A stretch of 64,000 bases of DNA, from the NCBI RefSeq assembly GCF_023656515.1, contig NZ_JAMOFV010000006.1, positions 1,089,353 through 1,153,352 of the forward strand. Reading direction: 5' to 3'. Below the pieces are notes generated by a model, which was given only the letters and a program-made list of their open reading frames with translations, made no database searches and had not been told where the DNA came from. Source of the DNA: Clostridium swellfunianum (GTDB taxonomy: Bacteria; Bacillota; Clostridia; Clostridiales; Clostridiaceae). The position numbers and the translations under genes are program-made. Numbering within the stretch: the first letter of the stretch is position 1; each line of letters opens with the position of its first letter. Positions 1-7,554 of this stretch are shown one piece after another.

Positions 1-822
1 AAAGATAAAATTGATAAGGGTGAGGTAACATCAATAATTGGATATTATCCAAGTGTAGGATATATAGCATTTAACAATAACGATCCAAACAAAATTTTTA
101 CTAATGCAAAGGTAAGATTAGCATTCTCATTAGCATTAGATAGAGAAGGCTATGTAAAGAATATTACTAAAAAAGATCAAGCTGCATATGGATTCGTTCC
201 ATACGGTTTAAATAATGGGGATAAGATATTTAGAGAAGTAGTTGCAGAACCTCTAAAGGAAGTAAAGGGACAAGACCCTAAGGAATTGTTAAAGCAAGGC
301 TTACAAGAACTTGGTTTAGACCCAAGCAAGCAAATTGAAGTAACCTTCTTACAAAGAAATGCAAATGCAGATACAAGAGTAGTAGGTGAATTCTATCAGA
401 GCCAATGGGAGAAGAACCTTGGAGTTAAAGTTAAAATTGACACTGCCAGCGATGGTGCAACCTTTAACAAGATGATAATGAAGGGAACTTACCAAGTAGC
501 TCAAACTGGTTGGGGCGCTGACTATAACGATCCAATGACCTTTATGGGACTATTTATAACTGGTGATGGAAACAACTCAGCATTTTTCTCAGATAGTCAA
601 TACGATGAGTTAGTAAAAAAGGCAAGTGTTGAATCAGATATGAGTAAGAGACTTGAAATGTTTAAACAAGCTGAGAAGATTTTAATTGCTGATAAAGCAG
701 GTATCGCTCCGTTAACCTTCAATGTTGCATCTAATTACATGCAAAGCTATGTAAAAGGTCTTGATATAGAAGCAGGCGGACCAGCATATGAATTAAAGCG
801 TGCTTATATAGAAAAGAAATAA
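1..822 (+). CDS. oppA: Oligopeptide ABC transporter substrate-binding protein, 3' part
   Basis: The reading frame is open from the first base, so the N-terminus, including any lipoprotein signal, lies outside the window. About 273 C-terminal residues are visible. The text KVRLAFSLALDREGYV and the later GWGADYNDPMTFM stretch are typical of the family 5 (peptide/nickel) solute-binding fold, which captures peptides outside the cell. It is followed by oppB, oppC, oppD and oppF on the same strand, which fixes the role as the binding protein of an Opp-type importer. A strong hairpin without a T-run separates it from oppB, as often seen when the binding protein is made in excess. Peptide specificity cannot be read from the sequence. 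Confidence 0.9.
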   Translation, partial: KDKIDKGEVTSIIGYYPSVGYIAFNNNDPNKIFTNAKVRLAFSLALDREGYVKNITKKDQAAYGFVPYGLNNGDKIFREVVAEPLKEVKGQDPKELLKQGLQELGLDPSKQIEVTFLQRNANADTRVVGEFYQSQWEKNLGVKVKIDTASDGATFNKMIMKGTYQVAQTGWGADYNDPMTFMGLFITGDGNNSAFFSDSQYDELVKKASVESDMSKRLEMFKQAEKILIADKAGIAPLTFNVASNYMQSYVKGLDIEAGGPAYELKRAYIEKK

Positions 823-832
823 TTCACATATA

Positions 833-866
833 AATACTGCAGCAGGCTAATGCCGGCTGCAGTATT
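833..866 (+). promoter_or_regulatory. Intercistronic hairpin between oppA and oppB
   Basis: An 11-bp outer stem (833-843 with 856-866) and a 3-bp inner stem (GGC/GCC) enclose a TAAT loop. No T-run follows, so it is more likely an mRNA stabiliser or partial attenuator than a full terminator. It would keep oppA mRNA more abundant than the permease and ATPase mRNA. Confidence 0.6.
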
Positions 867-890
867 ACTTACCTAGAAGGAGGTTTTAGT

Positions 891-1838
891 ATGGCCCAGT
901 ACATTTTAAAAAGAGTAGGATACTTAATTCTTACTATGTGGGTAATTGTCACAGCAACTTTTTTTCTTATGAATACGTTACCTGGTGATCCAATACAAAC
1001 TGGCACTAAGTTATTACCACCGGCAGTAGAAGCAAACTTAAGAGAAAAATGGGGCCTAAATAAGCCTGTAGTAGAAAGATATTTTATCTATTTAAAAAAT
1101 GTAGCGCAAGGTAATCTTGGAGAGTCTATGAAGAGTCCAGGACTTACTGCTAATCAAATAATCAAAGAAAAGTTTCCAGCATCAGCTAGATTAGGACTTC
1201 AGGCTATATGCCTTGGAGTTGTAGTTGGATTATTATTTGGGATAATTGCTGCCTTTAGGAGAAACACTTGGGTAGATTATTCTGTTATATTTATTGCTTT
1301 GGTTGGTGTATCAGTTCCAAGCTTTGTTTTAGCTGCATTATTACAAAAAACGTTAGGTGGGAAAATACTTCCTATAATCGGATGGCCTTCTGAAAATATA
1401 TGGACTTCAGGCTTTAAATATACAATTTTACCTACCCTGGCAGCTTCTTTTGGAAGTATTGCAACCTATTCAAGATTCATGAGAACCTCTGTTTTAGATG
1501 TATTAAATAATGATTATATTCAAACTGCAAAGGCTAAGGGACTTTCAAAGTGGGCAATTATTAGGAAACACATACTAAGAAATAGTATAACTCCAATTAT
1601 AACAATGATTGCTCCACAAATAGCAGGCATTGTTACAGGCTCTTTTATTATTGAAAGAATTTTTTGTATTCCAGGACTTGGCATGTATTATGTTGAAAGT
1701 ATAAATGGAAGAGATTTTACTATGATTATGGCAACTACTATTTTCTTCTCATTTTTCTTTGTTGTTTCAATAGTTCTTATGGACATACTTTATGGAATTG
1801 TAGATCCGAGGGTTAGAATAACTGGAGAAAAGAGATAG
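891..1838 (+). CDS. oppB: Oligopeptide ABC transporter permease OppB
   Basis: Inner-membrane permease of 315 residues, the usual length for OppB/DppB. It has an N-terminal membrane segment (residues about 9-28), a periplasm-like loop with PGDP (residues 31-34), then five further membrane segments. The cytoplasmic coupling loop contains AKAKGLSKWAIIRKHILRN, the EAA-type motif that docks on the ATPases. An AGGAGG site lies 9 bases before the ATG. It pairs with OppC encoded 14 bases downstream to form the channel for peptides delivered by OppA. Dipeptide or nickel specificity is possible in this family, but the OppD/OppF pairing downstream favours peptides. Confidence 0.92.
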   Translation: MAQYILKRVGYLILTMWVIVTATFFLMNTLPGDPIQTGTKLLPPAVEANLREKWGLNKPVVERYFIYLKNVAQGNLGESMKSPGLTANQIIKEKFPASARLGLQAICLGVVVGLLFGIIAAFRRNTWVDYSVIFIALVGVSVPSFVLAALLQKTLGGKILPIIGWPSENIWTSGFKYTILPTLAASFGSIATYSRFMRTSVLDVLNNDYIQTAKAKGLSKWAIIRKHILRNSITPIITMIAPQIAGIVTGSFIIERIFCIPGLGMYYVESINGRDFTMIMATTIFFSFFFVVSIVLMDILYGIVDPRVRITGEKR

Positions 1839-1852
1839 GAGGTGCTAATGCA

Positions 1853-2773
1853 ATGGAAACAAAAATTGATAAAGAATTATTTGAAGTAGTTGGCTACGAT
1901 AAGGAAGTTTCAGATGCTATCGTCAGACCAAGTATTACATATTGGCAGGATGCCTGGAGAAGACTGAAGAAAAATAAAGTAGCAATGCTTTCAATGCTCA
2001 TGTTGATTATTATAATACTAGCATGTATTTTCATACCTATGCTTTCAAAAATGAATTTTAAAGAACAAGCTATTGAATTTGCTAATCAGGTGCCAAGCAA
2101 GGCTCATTGGTTTGGAATGGACGAGCTAGGTAGAGATATTTTTATTAGAATATGGGTTGGTGGAAGAGTTTCAATTGTAATCGGCCTTGTTGGAGCTTTT
2201 GTGTCATTAATAGTTGGAGCTATTTATGGTGGAATAAGCGGATATTTTGGCGGAGTGGTTGATGACATAATGATGCGTATTGTTGAAGTTATAGTTGGAA
2301 TACCATATATGATTATTGTAATTCTTGTGTCTATATCCTTAGGGAAGGGTCTTGCTTCTTTAATTATTGCATTATGCATAACAAGCTGGACAGGATTGGC
2401 GAGACTTGTTAGAGGTCAAGTCTTGCAACTAAAAGAAAGCGAGTATGTATTGGCAGCACAAATGTTGGGATCTTCCCCTATGAAAATTGTTCTTAAGCAT
2501 CTCTTGCCTAACACGTTAAGCGTAATAATTGTTAATCTAACCTTTCAGGTACCAGGATTTATATTTGCTGAAGCATTTTTAAGCTTCATAGGATTAGGAG
2601 TTCAGCCGCCATATACAAGCTGGGGAGCCATGGCTTCTCTAGGCCAGCAGCAGATGGCCTACTATCCTCACGAATTATTTTTTCCAGCAGCAGCTATAAG
2701 TTTAACTATGCTGGCATTTAATCTTCTTGGAGATGGACTTCGTGATGCATTAGATCCTAAACTTCGCCAGTAG
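1853..2773 (+). CDS. oppC: Oligopeptide ABC transporter permease OppC
   Basis: Second permease subunit, 306 residues. A cytoplasmic N-terminus of about 40 residues (with YWQDAWRRLKKNKVAM, typical of OppC) precedes the first membrane segment, and the signature HWFGMDELGRDIF follows. The EAA-type loop is AAQMLGSSPMKIVLKHLLPN. The start is the ATG after an AGGAGG site that overlaps the oppB stop. An out-of-frame ATG five bases upstream is ignored. It works with OppB as the heterodimeric channel of the importer. Confidence 0.92.
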   Translation: METKIDKELFEVVGYDKEVSDAIVRPSITYWQDAWRRLKKNKVAMLSMLMLIIIILACIFIPMLSKMNFKEQAIEFANQVPSKAHWFGMDELGRDIFIRIWVGGRVSIVIGLVGAFVSLIVGAIYGGISGYFGGVVDDIMMRIVEVIVGIPYMIIVILVSISLGKGLASLIIALCITSWTGLARLVRGQVLQLKESEYVLAAQMLGSSPMKIVLKHLLPNTLSVIIVNLTFQVPGFIFAEAFLSFIGLGVQPPYTSWGAMASLGQQQMAYYPHELFFPAAAISLTMLAFNLLGDGLRDALDPKLRQ

Positions 2774-2791
2774 GAAAAGGAGGAAAACAGC

Positions 2792-3811
2792 ATGTCAAAA
2801 CTACTTGAAGTAAATAATTTAAAAGTTTCATATCATACTTATGCCGGTGAAGTTCAATCTGTGAGAGGAGTTTCCTTTGCTTTAGACAAAGGTGAGTCAC
2901 TTGCTATTGTTGGAGAATCAGGTTGTGGCAAGACTGTAACTTCAAAAACTATAATGGGGCTTATAAATACCCCTCCAGGAGAGATAAAGGAAGATAGTGA
3001 AATATTATTTAATGGCAGGAATATACTAAAATTTAGCGAAAAGGAATGGCAGCATTATAGAGGAAAAGATGTAAGCATGATTTTTCAAGATCCAATGACT
3101 TCATTAAATCCTACTATGAGAGTTGGAAATCAAATTGCTGAAAGTTTAATAATACATAGAGGCATGAGCAAAGCTGAAGCATTACAAGAAGCAGTAAAAA
3201 TGCTTGAAATGGTCAATATACCTAATGCGAAAGAAAGAATAAAGCAATATCCTCACCAGTTCTCTGGTGGGATGCGCCAAAGGGTTATGATAGCAATATC
3301 GCTTGCTTGTAATCCTCAATTACTAATTGCGGATGAACCAACAACTGCATTAGATGTAACTATACAGGCACAAATTATGGATTTATTAAAGGAATTGCAA
3401 AAAAAATTAGGAACAGCAATAATAATGATTACACATGACCTTGGAGTAGTTGCAGGTATGGCCCAAAAAATCGCGGTTATGTATGCGGGAAAGATTATTG
3501 AAAAAGGCTTTGTTGATGAATTATTCGAAAATCCAAAGCATCCATATACTTTAGCGCTGTTAAATGCTGTTCCAAAGCTAGAGTTAAAAAATAAAGAAAA
3601 ACTAGTTTCTATTCAAGGTACACCTCCAGATTTGCTGGCGCCACCTAAGGGGTGCGGTTTTGCAAGCAGATGCAAGTATTGTATGAAGATATGTAGAATT
3701 AAGTATCCAGAAGTAAGCACAATAAGTGATACCCATGAGGTAGCCTGCTGGCTTCAGCATCCATTAGCCTTTAAAGTAGACTTAGCTGAAGACATAAGGA
3801 GGGAATTGTAA
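2792..3811 (+). CDS. oppD: Oligopeptide ABC transporter ATP-binding protein OppD
   Basis: Cytoplasmic ATPase of 339 residues. Walker A GESGCGKT is at residues 41-48, the signature FSGGMRQR near 156, and Walker B LLIADEPTTALD near 175, followed by the switch histidine in MITHDLG. The C-terminal oligopeptide-transporter extension has a cysteine cluster (CGFASRCKYCMKIC), which in some relatives of this family binds an iron-sulfur cluster. It is preceded by AGGAGG and its TAA stop overlaps the oppF ATG by one base, so the two are translationally coupled. It energises transport together with OppF. Confidence 0.93.
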   Translation: MSKLLEVNNLKVSYHTYAGEVQSVRGVSFALDKGESLAIVGESGCGKTVTSKTIMGLINTPPGEIKEDSEILFNGRNILKFSEKEWQHYRGKDVSMIFQDPMTSLNPTMRVGNQIAESLIIHRGMSKAEALQEAVKMLEMVNIPNAKERIKQYPHQFSGGMRQRVMIAISLACNPQLLIADEPTTALDVTIQAQIMDLLKELQKKLGTAIIMITHDLGVVAGMAQKIAVMYAGKIIEKGFVDELFENPKHPYTLALLNAVPKLELKNKEKLVSIQGTPPDLLAPPKGCGFASRCKYCMKICRIKYPEVSTISDTHEVACWLQHPLAFKVDLAEDIRREL

Positions 3812-4767
3812 TGAAGCCTGATACTTTAGTTGAAGTGAAAAATTTAAAAAAATATTTTAATGTTGGAAATGATAAAATCCTTAAAGCTGTTGATGATGTT
3901 TCTTTTATTATCAAAAAGGGAGAAACGTTGGGTTTGGTTGGAGAGTCAGGATGTGGAAAAACTACCTGCGGAAGAACTATATTAGGAATGTATGAAGCTA
4001 CAGATGGTCAAGCACTTTTTGAAGGTAAAAATATTTATGAGATGAATAAAGGAGAGAAGAAGGAATTTAGAAAGAATGCTCAAATAATTTTTCAGGATCC
4101 ATATGCATCCTTAAACCCAAGAATGACCGTAGGAGATATAATCTCCGAAGGAATGGACAACTTTAAAATGTACAGTGAAAGCGATAAGCAAAATAGAATA
4201 TATGAGCTGCTTCGATTGGTAGGACTAAATAAAGAGCATGCTGGCAGATTTCCTCATGAATTCTCTGGCGGACAAAGACAAAGAATAGGAATTGCAAGAT
4301 GTTTAGCTATTGATCCAAAATTTATAGTTTGTGATGAGCCAATATCTGCTTTAGATGTATCTATTCAAGCACAAATTGTTAATTTGCTAATAACCCTGCA
4401 AAATGAATTTGATTTAACTTACTTGTTTATTGCACATGATTTATCTATGGTAAAACATATTTCAGATAGAGTTGGAGTAATGTATTTAGGGTGTATGGTA
4501 GAGCTTGCAAGCAGTGATGAGCTTTATAAAAACCCACAGCATCCATATACACAAGCACTTCTTTCTGCAATTCCTATACCTAACCCAAGCTACGAAAGGA
4601 TGAAAAAAAGAATTGCATTAGAAGGAGAAGTACCAAGTCCAATAAACCCTAAGCCTGGTTGCAGATTTAGAGCAAGGTGCAAGTATGTAAAGCCAATATG
4701 CAATGAAGTGAATCCATCACTTAAAGAAATAAGTGCAGGTCATTATGTAGCCTGTCATCTATATTAA
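3811..4767 (+). CDS. oppF: Oligopeptide ABC transporter ATP-binding protein OppF
   Basis: Second ATPase, 318 residues, with Walker A GESGCGKTT, signature FSGGQRQR, Walker B FIVCDEPISALD and the C-terminal family extension GCRFRARCKYVKPIC. It starts inside the stop codon of oppD. It is the last gene of the operon and is followed by a strong terminator. It forms the ATPase heterodimer with OppD. Confidence 0.93.
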   Translation: MKPDTLVEVKNLKKYFNVGNDKILKAVDDVSFIIKKGETLGLVGESGCGKTTCGRTILGMYEATDGQALFEGKNIYEMNKGEKKEFRKNAQIIFQDPYASLNPRMTVGDIISEGMDNFKMYSESDKQNRIYELLRLVGLNKEHAGRFPHEFSGGQRQRIGIARCLAIDPKFIVCDEPISALDVSIQAQIVNLLITLQNEFDLTYLFIAHDLSMVKHISDRVGVMYLGCMVELASSDELYKNPQHPYTQALLSAIPIPNPSYERMKKRIALEGEVPSPINPKPGCRFRARCKYVKPICNEVNPSLKEISAGHYVACHLY

Positions 4768-4782
4768 AAAACACTAAATAAA

Positions 4783-4828
4783 GAGGGATTAATGATAGTA
4801 GTGTAATACTATATTAATCCCTTTTTAT
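4783..4828 (+). terminator. Rho-independent terminator after oppF
   Basis: GGGATTAAT (4785-4793) pairs with ATTAATCCC (4813-4821), an inner ATAGTA/TACTAT stem extends it, and TTTTT follows. It lies between convergent genes and may also slow transcription from the leftward gene that ends at 4825. Confidence 0.85.
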
Positions 4829-5175
4829 ATTATTCTAGTTTCTAAAGAAAGCTGAATAATCATCCCATAAAAGCAGATGAATAAAGACACAAACATTACA
4901 ACAAATCCAAGATTTAATTTTGAAAACATTTTGTTCCATGAATCTTGATATGTAAGTGGTCGTGTAGCATTTTTCTGGATAAAAAATCCTGAACTAATAA
5001 GGAAACCAAAGCAGCCTACGTAATATAAGTTATTCTTAATAAAGTTAAGTAATGATATGTCGTTGTTACTATAGAAAATATAGTAGATTAATGTGAAGAA
5101 TATAGCTATGCCCAAAGAAATAAAAAGAGCAATCTTAGTGCACTTGAAAATATCCTTTAGTATGGCAGATTTCAA
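4825..5175 (-). CDS. Small membrane protein of unknown function (DUF3899-like)
   Basis: About 116 residues with three hydrophobic segments (FISLGIAIFFTLIYYIFY, a second around YYVGCFGFLISSGFF, a third FVVMFVSLFICFYGMII) and a short charged loop between the last two. The layout, with a SLLNFI...YYVG stretch, resembles DUF3899 membrane proteins, but this is recognition from memory only. I chose the TTG at 5175 because AGAAGGTGAG lies just upstream. The frame is open up to an ATG at 5259 that has no good ribosome binding site. It faces oppF and ends at the shared terminator. Function unknown. Confidence 0.55.
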   Translation of the reverse strand: MKSAILKDIFKCTKIALFISLGIAIFFTLIYYIFYSNNDISLLNFIKNNLYYVGCFGFLISSGFFIQKNATRPLTYQDSWNKMFSKLNLGFVVMFVSLFICFYGMIIQLSLETRII

Positions 5176-5308
5176 TAGCTCACCTTCTTTTTGTATAAGT
5201 GTATATAGTTTATTATAAGATAAAACTTTTAACTTTAAAATACCTTTTAGAATAATCATAAATTAAATTTTCAAGGTAGTAATTCATTGCTAACGAGCAG
5301 ACCAATGC

Positions 5309-5734
5309 TTATTCGAGCCTTTTGATAGCTTGACTATTTCTCAGTGCTAAAAAGAGCATAACAATACCAACTGTCATTATAATATGTGCAATCCCTGAGA
5401 TGCCTGATATAGCAGCGGACATTCCCTTTGATAGCTCTGTGCCAAGCACTTGAGTAATACCTCTTACATAAAACATTGTCACCACAAAAGGTAAGCCTAC
5501 ATTGTAAAACCTCATAAAATGTTTAAATTGTTTTTGCTCTGATAAATTAGTGATGCAGCTAAATATTGCTACCAGTAAAAACATTATGGTACCTAGAGCA
5601 AAGAAATGAAGATGTGTAAAGGCAAGGGTAGTTTTGCCTGTAAATGCGAATGCCTTTGTGAATTCGCGGTAAAACACACCACTGAAAAGAGCAGCAATTG
5701 CGTAAATAAATGATATATTAATATATTTTTTCAT
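5309..5734 (-). CDS. DUF2871 family membrane protein
   Basis: From the ATG at 5734 the product is 141 residues with four membrane segments, including HLHFFALGTIMFLLVAIF and a histidine-rich start of the second helix (FTHLHFF). The pattern matches DUF2871 proteins of Firmicutes as I remember them. The frame is open upstream, so it is currently fused in frame to the second half of the preceding membrane gene. A tract of six A and four G just before the ATG suggests the upstream gene should stop near here in another frame. It is the last gene of a leftward three-gene operon controlled from the promoter at 7030. Function unknown. Confidence 0.7.
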   Translation of the reverse strand: MKKYINISFIYAIAALFSGVFYREFTKAFAFTGKTTLAFTHLHFFALGTIMFLLVAIFSCITNLSEQKQFKHFMRFYNVGLPFVVTMFYVRGITQVLGTELSKGMSAAISGISGIAHIIMTVGIVMLFLALRNSQAIKRLE

Positions 5735-6195
5735 AATTAAATTTTCAACCCCTTTTTTATTATTGGTTCCAGCTGTGGATGCAAATCTTTTAAGAAATAA
5801 GATTCCTGCGCCCGCTAACGAGAAGCCTATGCCGGAATATATAACACCTATTGCAATTCCAGGCAGAAGATGCAAATTTCGGATTAGCAAGCCTCCTGTA
5901 ATCATAAATATCATAATCAAATAGCTTTTTTTATCAAAGAATTGATAAAATGGAACCTTTTCTTCCTTAATCTGCGATATACGAAGATGATGTTTTTTAC
6001 TAAGGGATAAAATATCAATCCCATAAATATCATAAAAACTAACAGAACTTCTAATAAATATATGATGTTTCCATGCCAGTTTAATATAAATTCTGTAAAA
6101 CCAATCTTAAGAATATTTCCACCAGCAATTAGCCATACAATACCCGCAATCAGCAGCAGATATTTTGGTGTAACCTTAGGTATTAGCCTTTTCAT
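5735..6195 (-). pseudogene. Membrane protein gene of unknown function, frameshifted
   Basis: The frame from the ATG at 6195 encodes a hydrophobic protein (LLLIAGIVWLIAGGNILKIG and a second helix) up to PLVK. It then runs into a basic out-of-frame tail that stops at 5917. Adding one A to the A6 run (T6 on the plus strand, 5993-5998) restores a smooth reading, PLVKKHHLRISQIKEEK, then YQFFDKKSYLIMIFM, and continues into helices GGLLIRNLHLLPGIAIGVIY and GIGFSLAGAGILFL. This looks like one four-helix protein of about 150 residues broken by a one-base contraction. Its ATG overlaps the stop of the gene at 6192 (ATGA). A sequencing error is as likely as a real mutation. Confidence 0.65.
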
Positions 6196-6860
6196 TTTTT
6201 CTCACACCTTATCATGTCGTTATATCCAATCCATACAGTCCAAACATAGGCGCAGGTTTTTGGAATCATAAGCATACCGATAAGTGGGTAAACATCAGCC
6301 CACAAAACTACAGGAATATAAAAAGCAAAGCTTAATACAATAGTGAGCCACATGAAACGGAATGATATATCATTATGTTCTTTTGCACTTTTATAAAATA
6401 TAACTATAATAATTAGCCCAATGATAGCAAACGGAAGGTTTCTGTAAATTCCCCAGGATATAGGTGCATTTGCACTTGTCCATGCATTTTGAGGGAATAA
6501 GCATAAAACAATTCTTATAGCTGCAAGAAGATAAAGTGCTATGGTAAGGCCTTGGTTTTCGCTGATGTTATAGCGCTTTCTCCAAACATAGTAAAGCAAG
6601 ATATAAAAAATAGTCATGGTAATGGAGGTGATGAATTTACCTATTCCAAGTGGAACAGTGTAATTTTCAAGTCCGGTTGTACACATTGCAATTGCACGGG
6701 GAACAAGGTGGAATGAATCGCCTGCACCAAGTACCACTGCCATGATACCAAACAACATATATTGTTTATTGCCTTTAGATTTTTTTATCATAAGTACTCC
6801 GAGAGTAACCACTGTGGCTAAATATACCACATCAAATAAAGTTTCCATAATTGCTTGCAT
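6192..6860 (-). CDS. Seven-helix membrane protein of unknown function
   Basis: 222 residues with about seven hydrophobic helices and short loops. No enzymatic motif is recognised. The features that stand out are GAGDSFHLVPRAIA in the second loop and a conserved-looking WGIYRNLPFAIIG. The ATG at 6860 is preceded by AAGGAGG at good spacing. It is first in a leftward operon with the frameshifted gene at 6195 and the DUF2871 gene. A near-consensus promoter overlapped by a perfect 13-bp palindrome drives it, so expression is probably off unless a TetR-like repressor is released. I do not know the function. Confidence 0.75.
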   Translation of the reverse strand: MQAIMETLFDVVYLATVVTLGVLMIKKSKGNKQYMLFGIMAVVLGAGDSFHLVPRAIAMCTTGLENYTVPLGIGKFITSITMTIFYILLYYVWRKRYNISENQGLTIALYLLAAIRIVLCLFPQNAWTSANAPISWGIYRNLPFAIIGLIIIVIFYKSAKEHNDISFRFMWLTIVLSFAFYIPVVLWADVYPLIGMLMIPKTCAYVWTVWIGYNDMIRCEKK

Positions 6861-6882
6861 AATAATCCTCCTTAATCCTTAT

Positions 6883-6895
6883 TGAACGTTGTTCA
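6883..6895. promoter_or_regulatory. Operator palindrome, proximal copy
   Basis: The 13-bp sequence TGAACGTTGTTCA reads TGAAC-N3-GTTCA. It lies in the leader, about 23 bases upstream of the ATG at 6860, and repeats the half-sites of the promoter operator at 6995-7007 and of the operator at 26223. It is probably a second site for the same repressor. Confidence 0.6.
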
Positions 6896-6994
6896 CTTTG
6901 CTTGCTGCAAATACCCACCATAGGTGGGCATATGTAATGCTTACAGAGAATTGATTCTCTAGAAGTTAATATTTTATTTATAGTAACGGTAACC

Positions 6995-7035
6995 TGAACA
7001 ATGTTCATTATAGCACATATAATATTGCTTGTCAA
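6995..7035 (-). promoter_or_regulatory. SigmaA promoter with overlapping operator TGAAC-N3-GTTCA
   Basis: On the minus strand TTGACA (7035-7030), a 17-base spacer and TATAAT (7012-7007) form a perfect vegetative promoter. The palindrome TGAACAATGTTCA (7007-6995) begins at the last T of the -10 box. The same arrangement recurs upstream of the gene at 26276. A repressor bound here would block RNA polymerase directly. Confidence 0.8.
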
Positions 7036-7554
7036 CGAACTGAAGGTAATAATACAGAGGATTACAAATAACTAATAAAATTTAAAATACACTTTAGGAT
7101 TTAATGTTAAATCAAAAACATAGATAATAATTTTAAAATTCTAAAGTTTAATCTTCAGCAATTACGTAACACTTCGAAAGCGAAGTATATACTCATTAAT
7201 TGAGAATGAGGAATAATGTGACATTATTTTACATTATTATGTTATAATTATTTTATAGTTTATTTAGTTCAAACCCATAGAATTTTACGAATGTGAACAT
7301 TTATGGAAAAGATACATTTCTTGTGAGACTATTAATGTAGCAAGAAGTATATACAAAAGAAGGCTAATGATAAATATGTGGTTTATTTGCATGATTTATA
7401 TTTTTCGTTTATGCGTAAGAAAGCGACATTTTTATACTGTCTTAGTATGTTAATTATTATATATTAACATATTTTTTTATTTTAGAAATAATCCAACCTT
7501 TTGATTTATTGTGCTACTTATATTATATAAACAGTTTTAAAGTGGGTGATGATT
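7036..7554. other. AT-rich gap before the sigma factor gene
   Basis: I see no gene in these 519 bases. Two structures stand out: a small hairpin ACTTCG-AAAG-CGAAGT at 7171-7186, and the terminator-like TATGTTAAT/ATTAACATA pair at 7446-7471 followed by seven T. The latter could end a short transcript or attenuate the downstream operon. No confident promoter for the sigma factor gene was found. Confidence 0.5.
7446..7478 (+). terminator. AT-rich terminator-like hairpin upstream of the sigma factor gene
   Basis: A 9-bp stem (7446-7454 with 7463-7471) and an 8-base loop are followed immediately by seven T. The stem is weak (only two G-C pairs), so this may be an attenuator or a weak terminator. 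No transcription unit ending here is visible upstream. Confidence 0.4.

Noticed and set aside
6832..7035. 67-codon leftward frame
   Set aside because: It covers the promoter and both operator copies of the 6860 operon and has no ribosome binding site.
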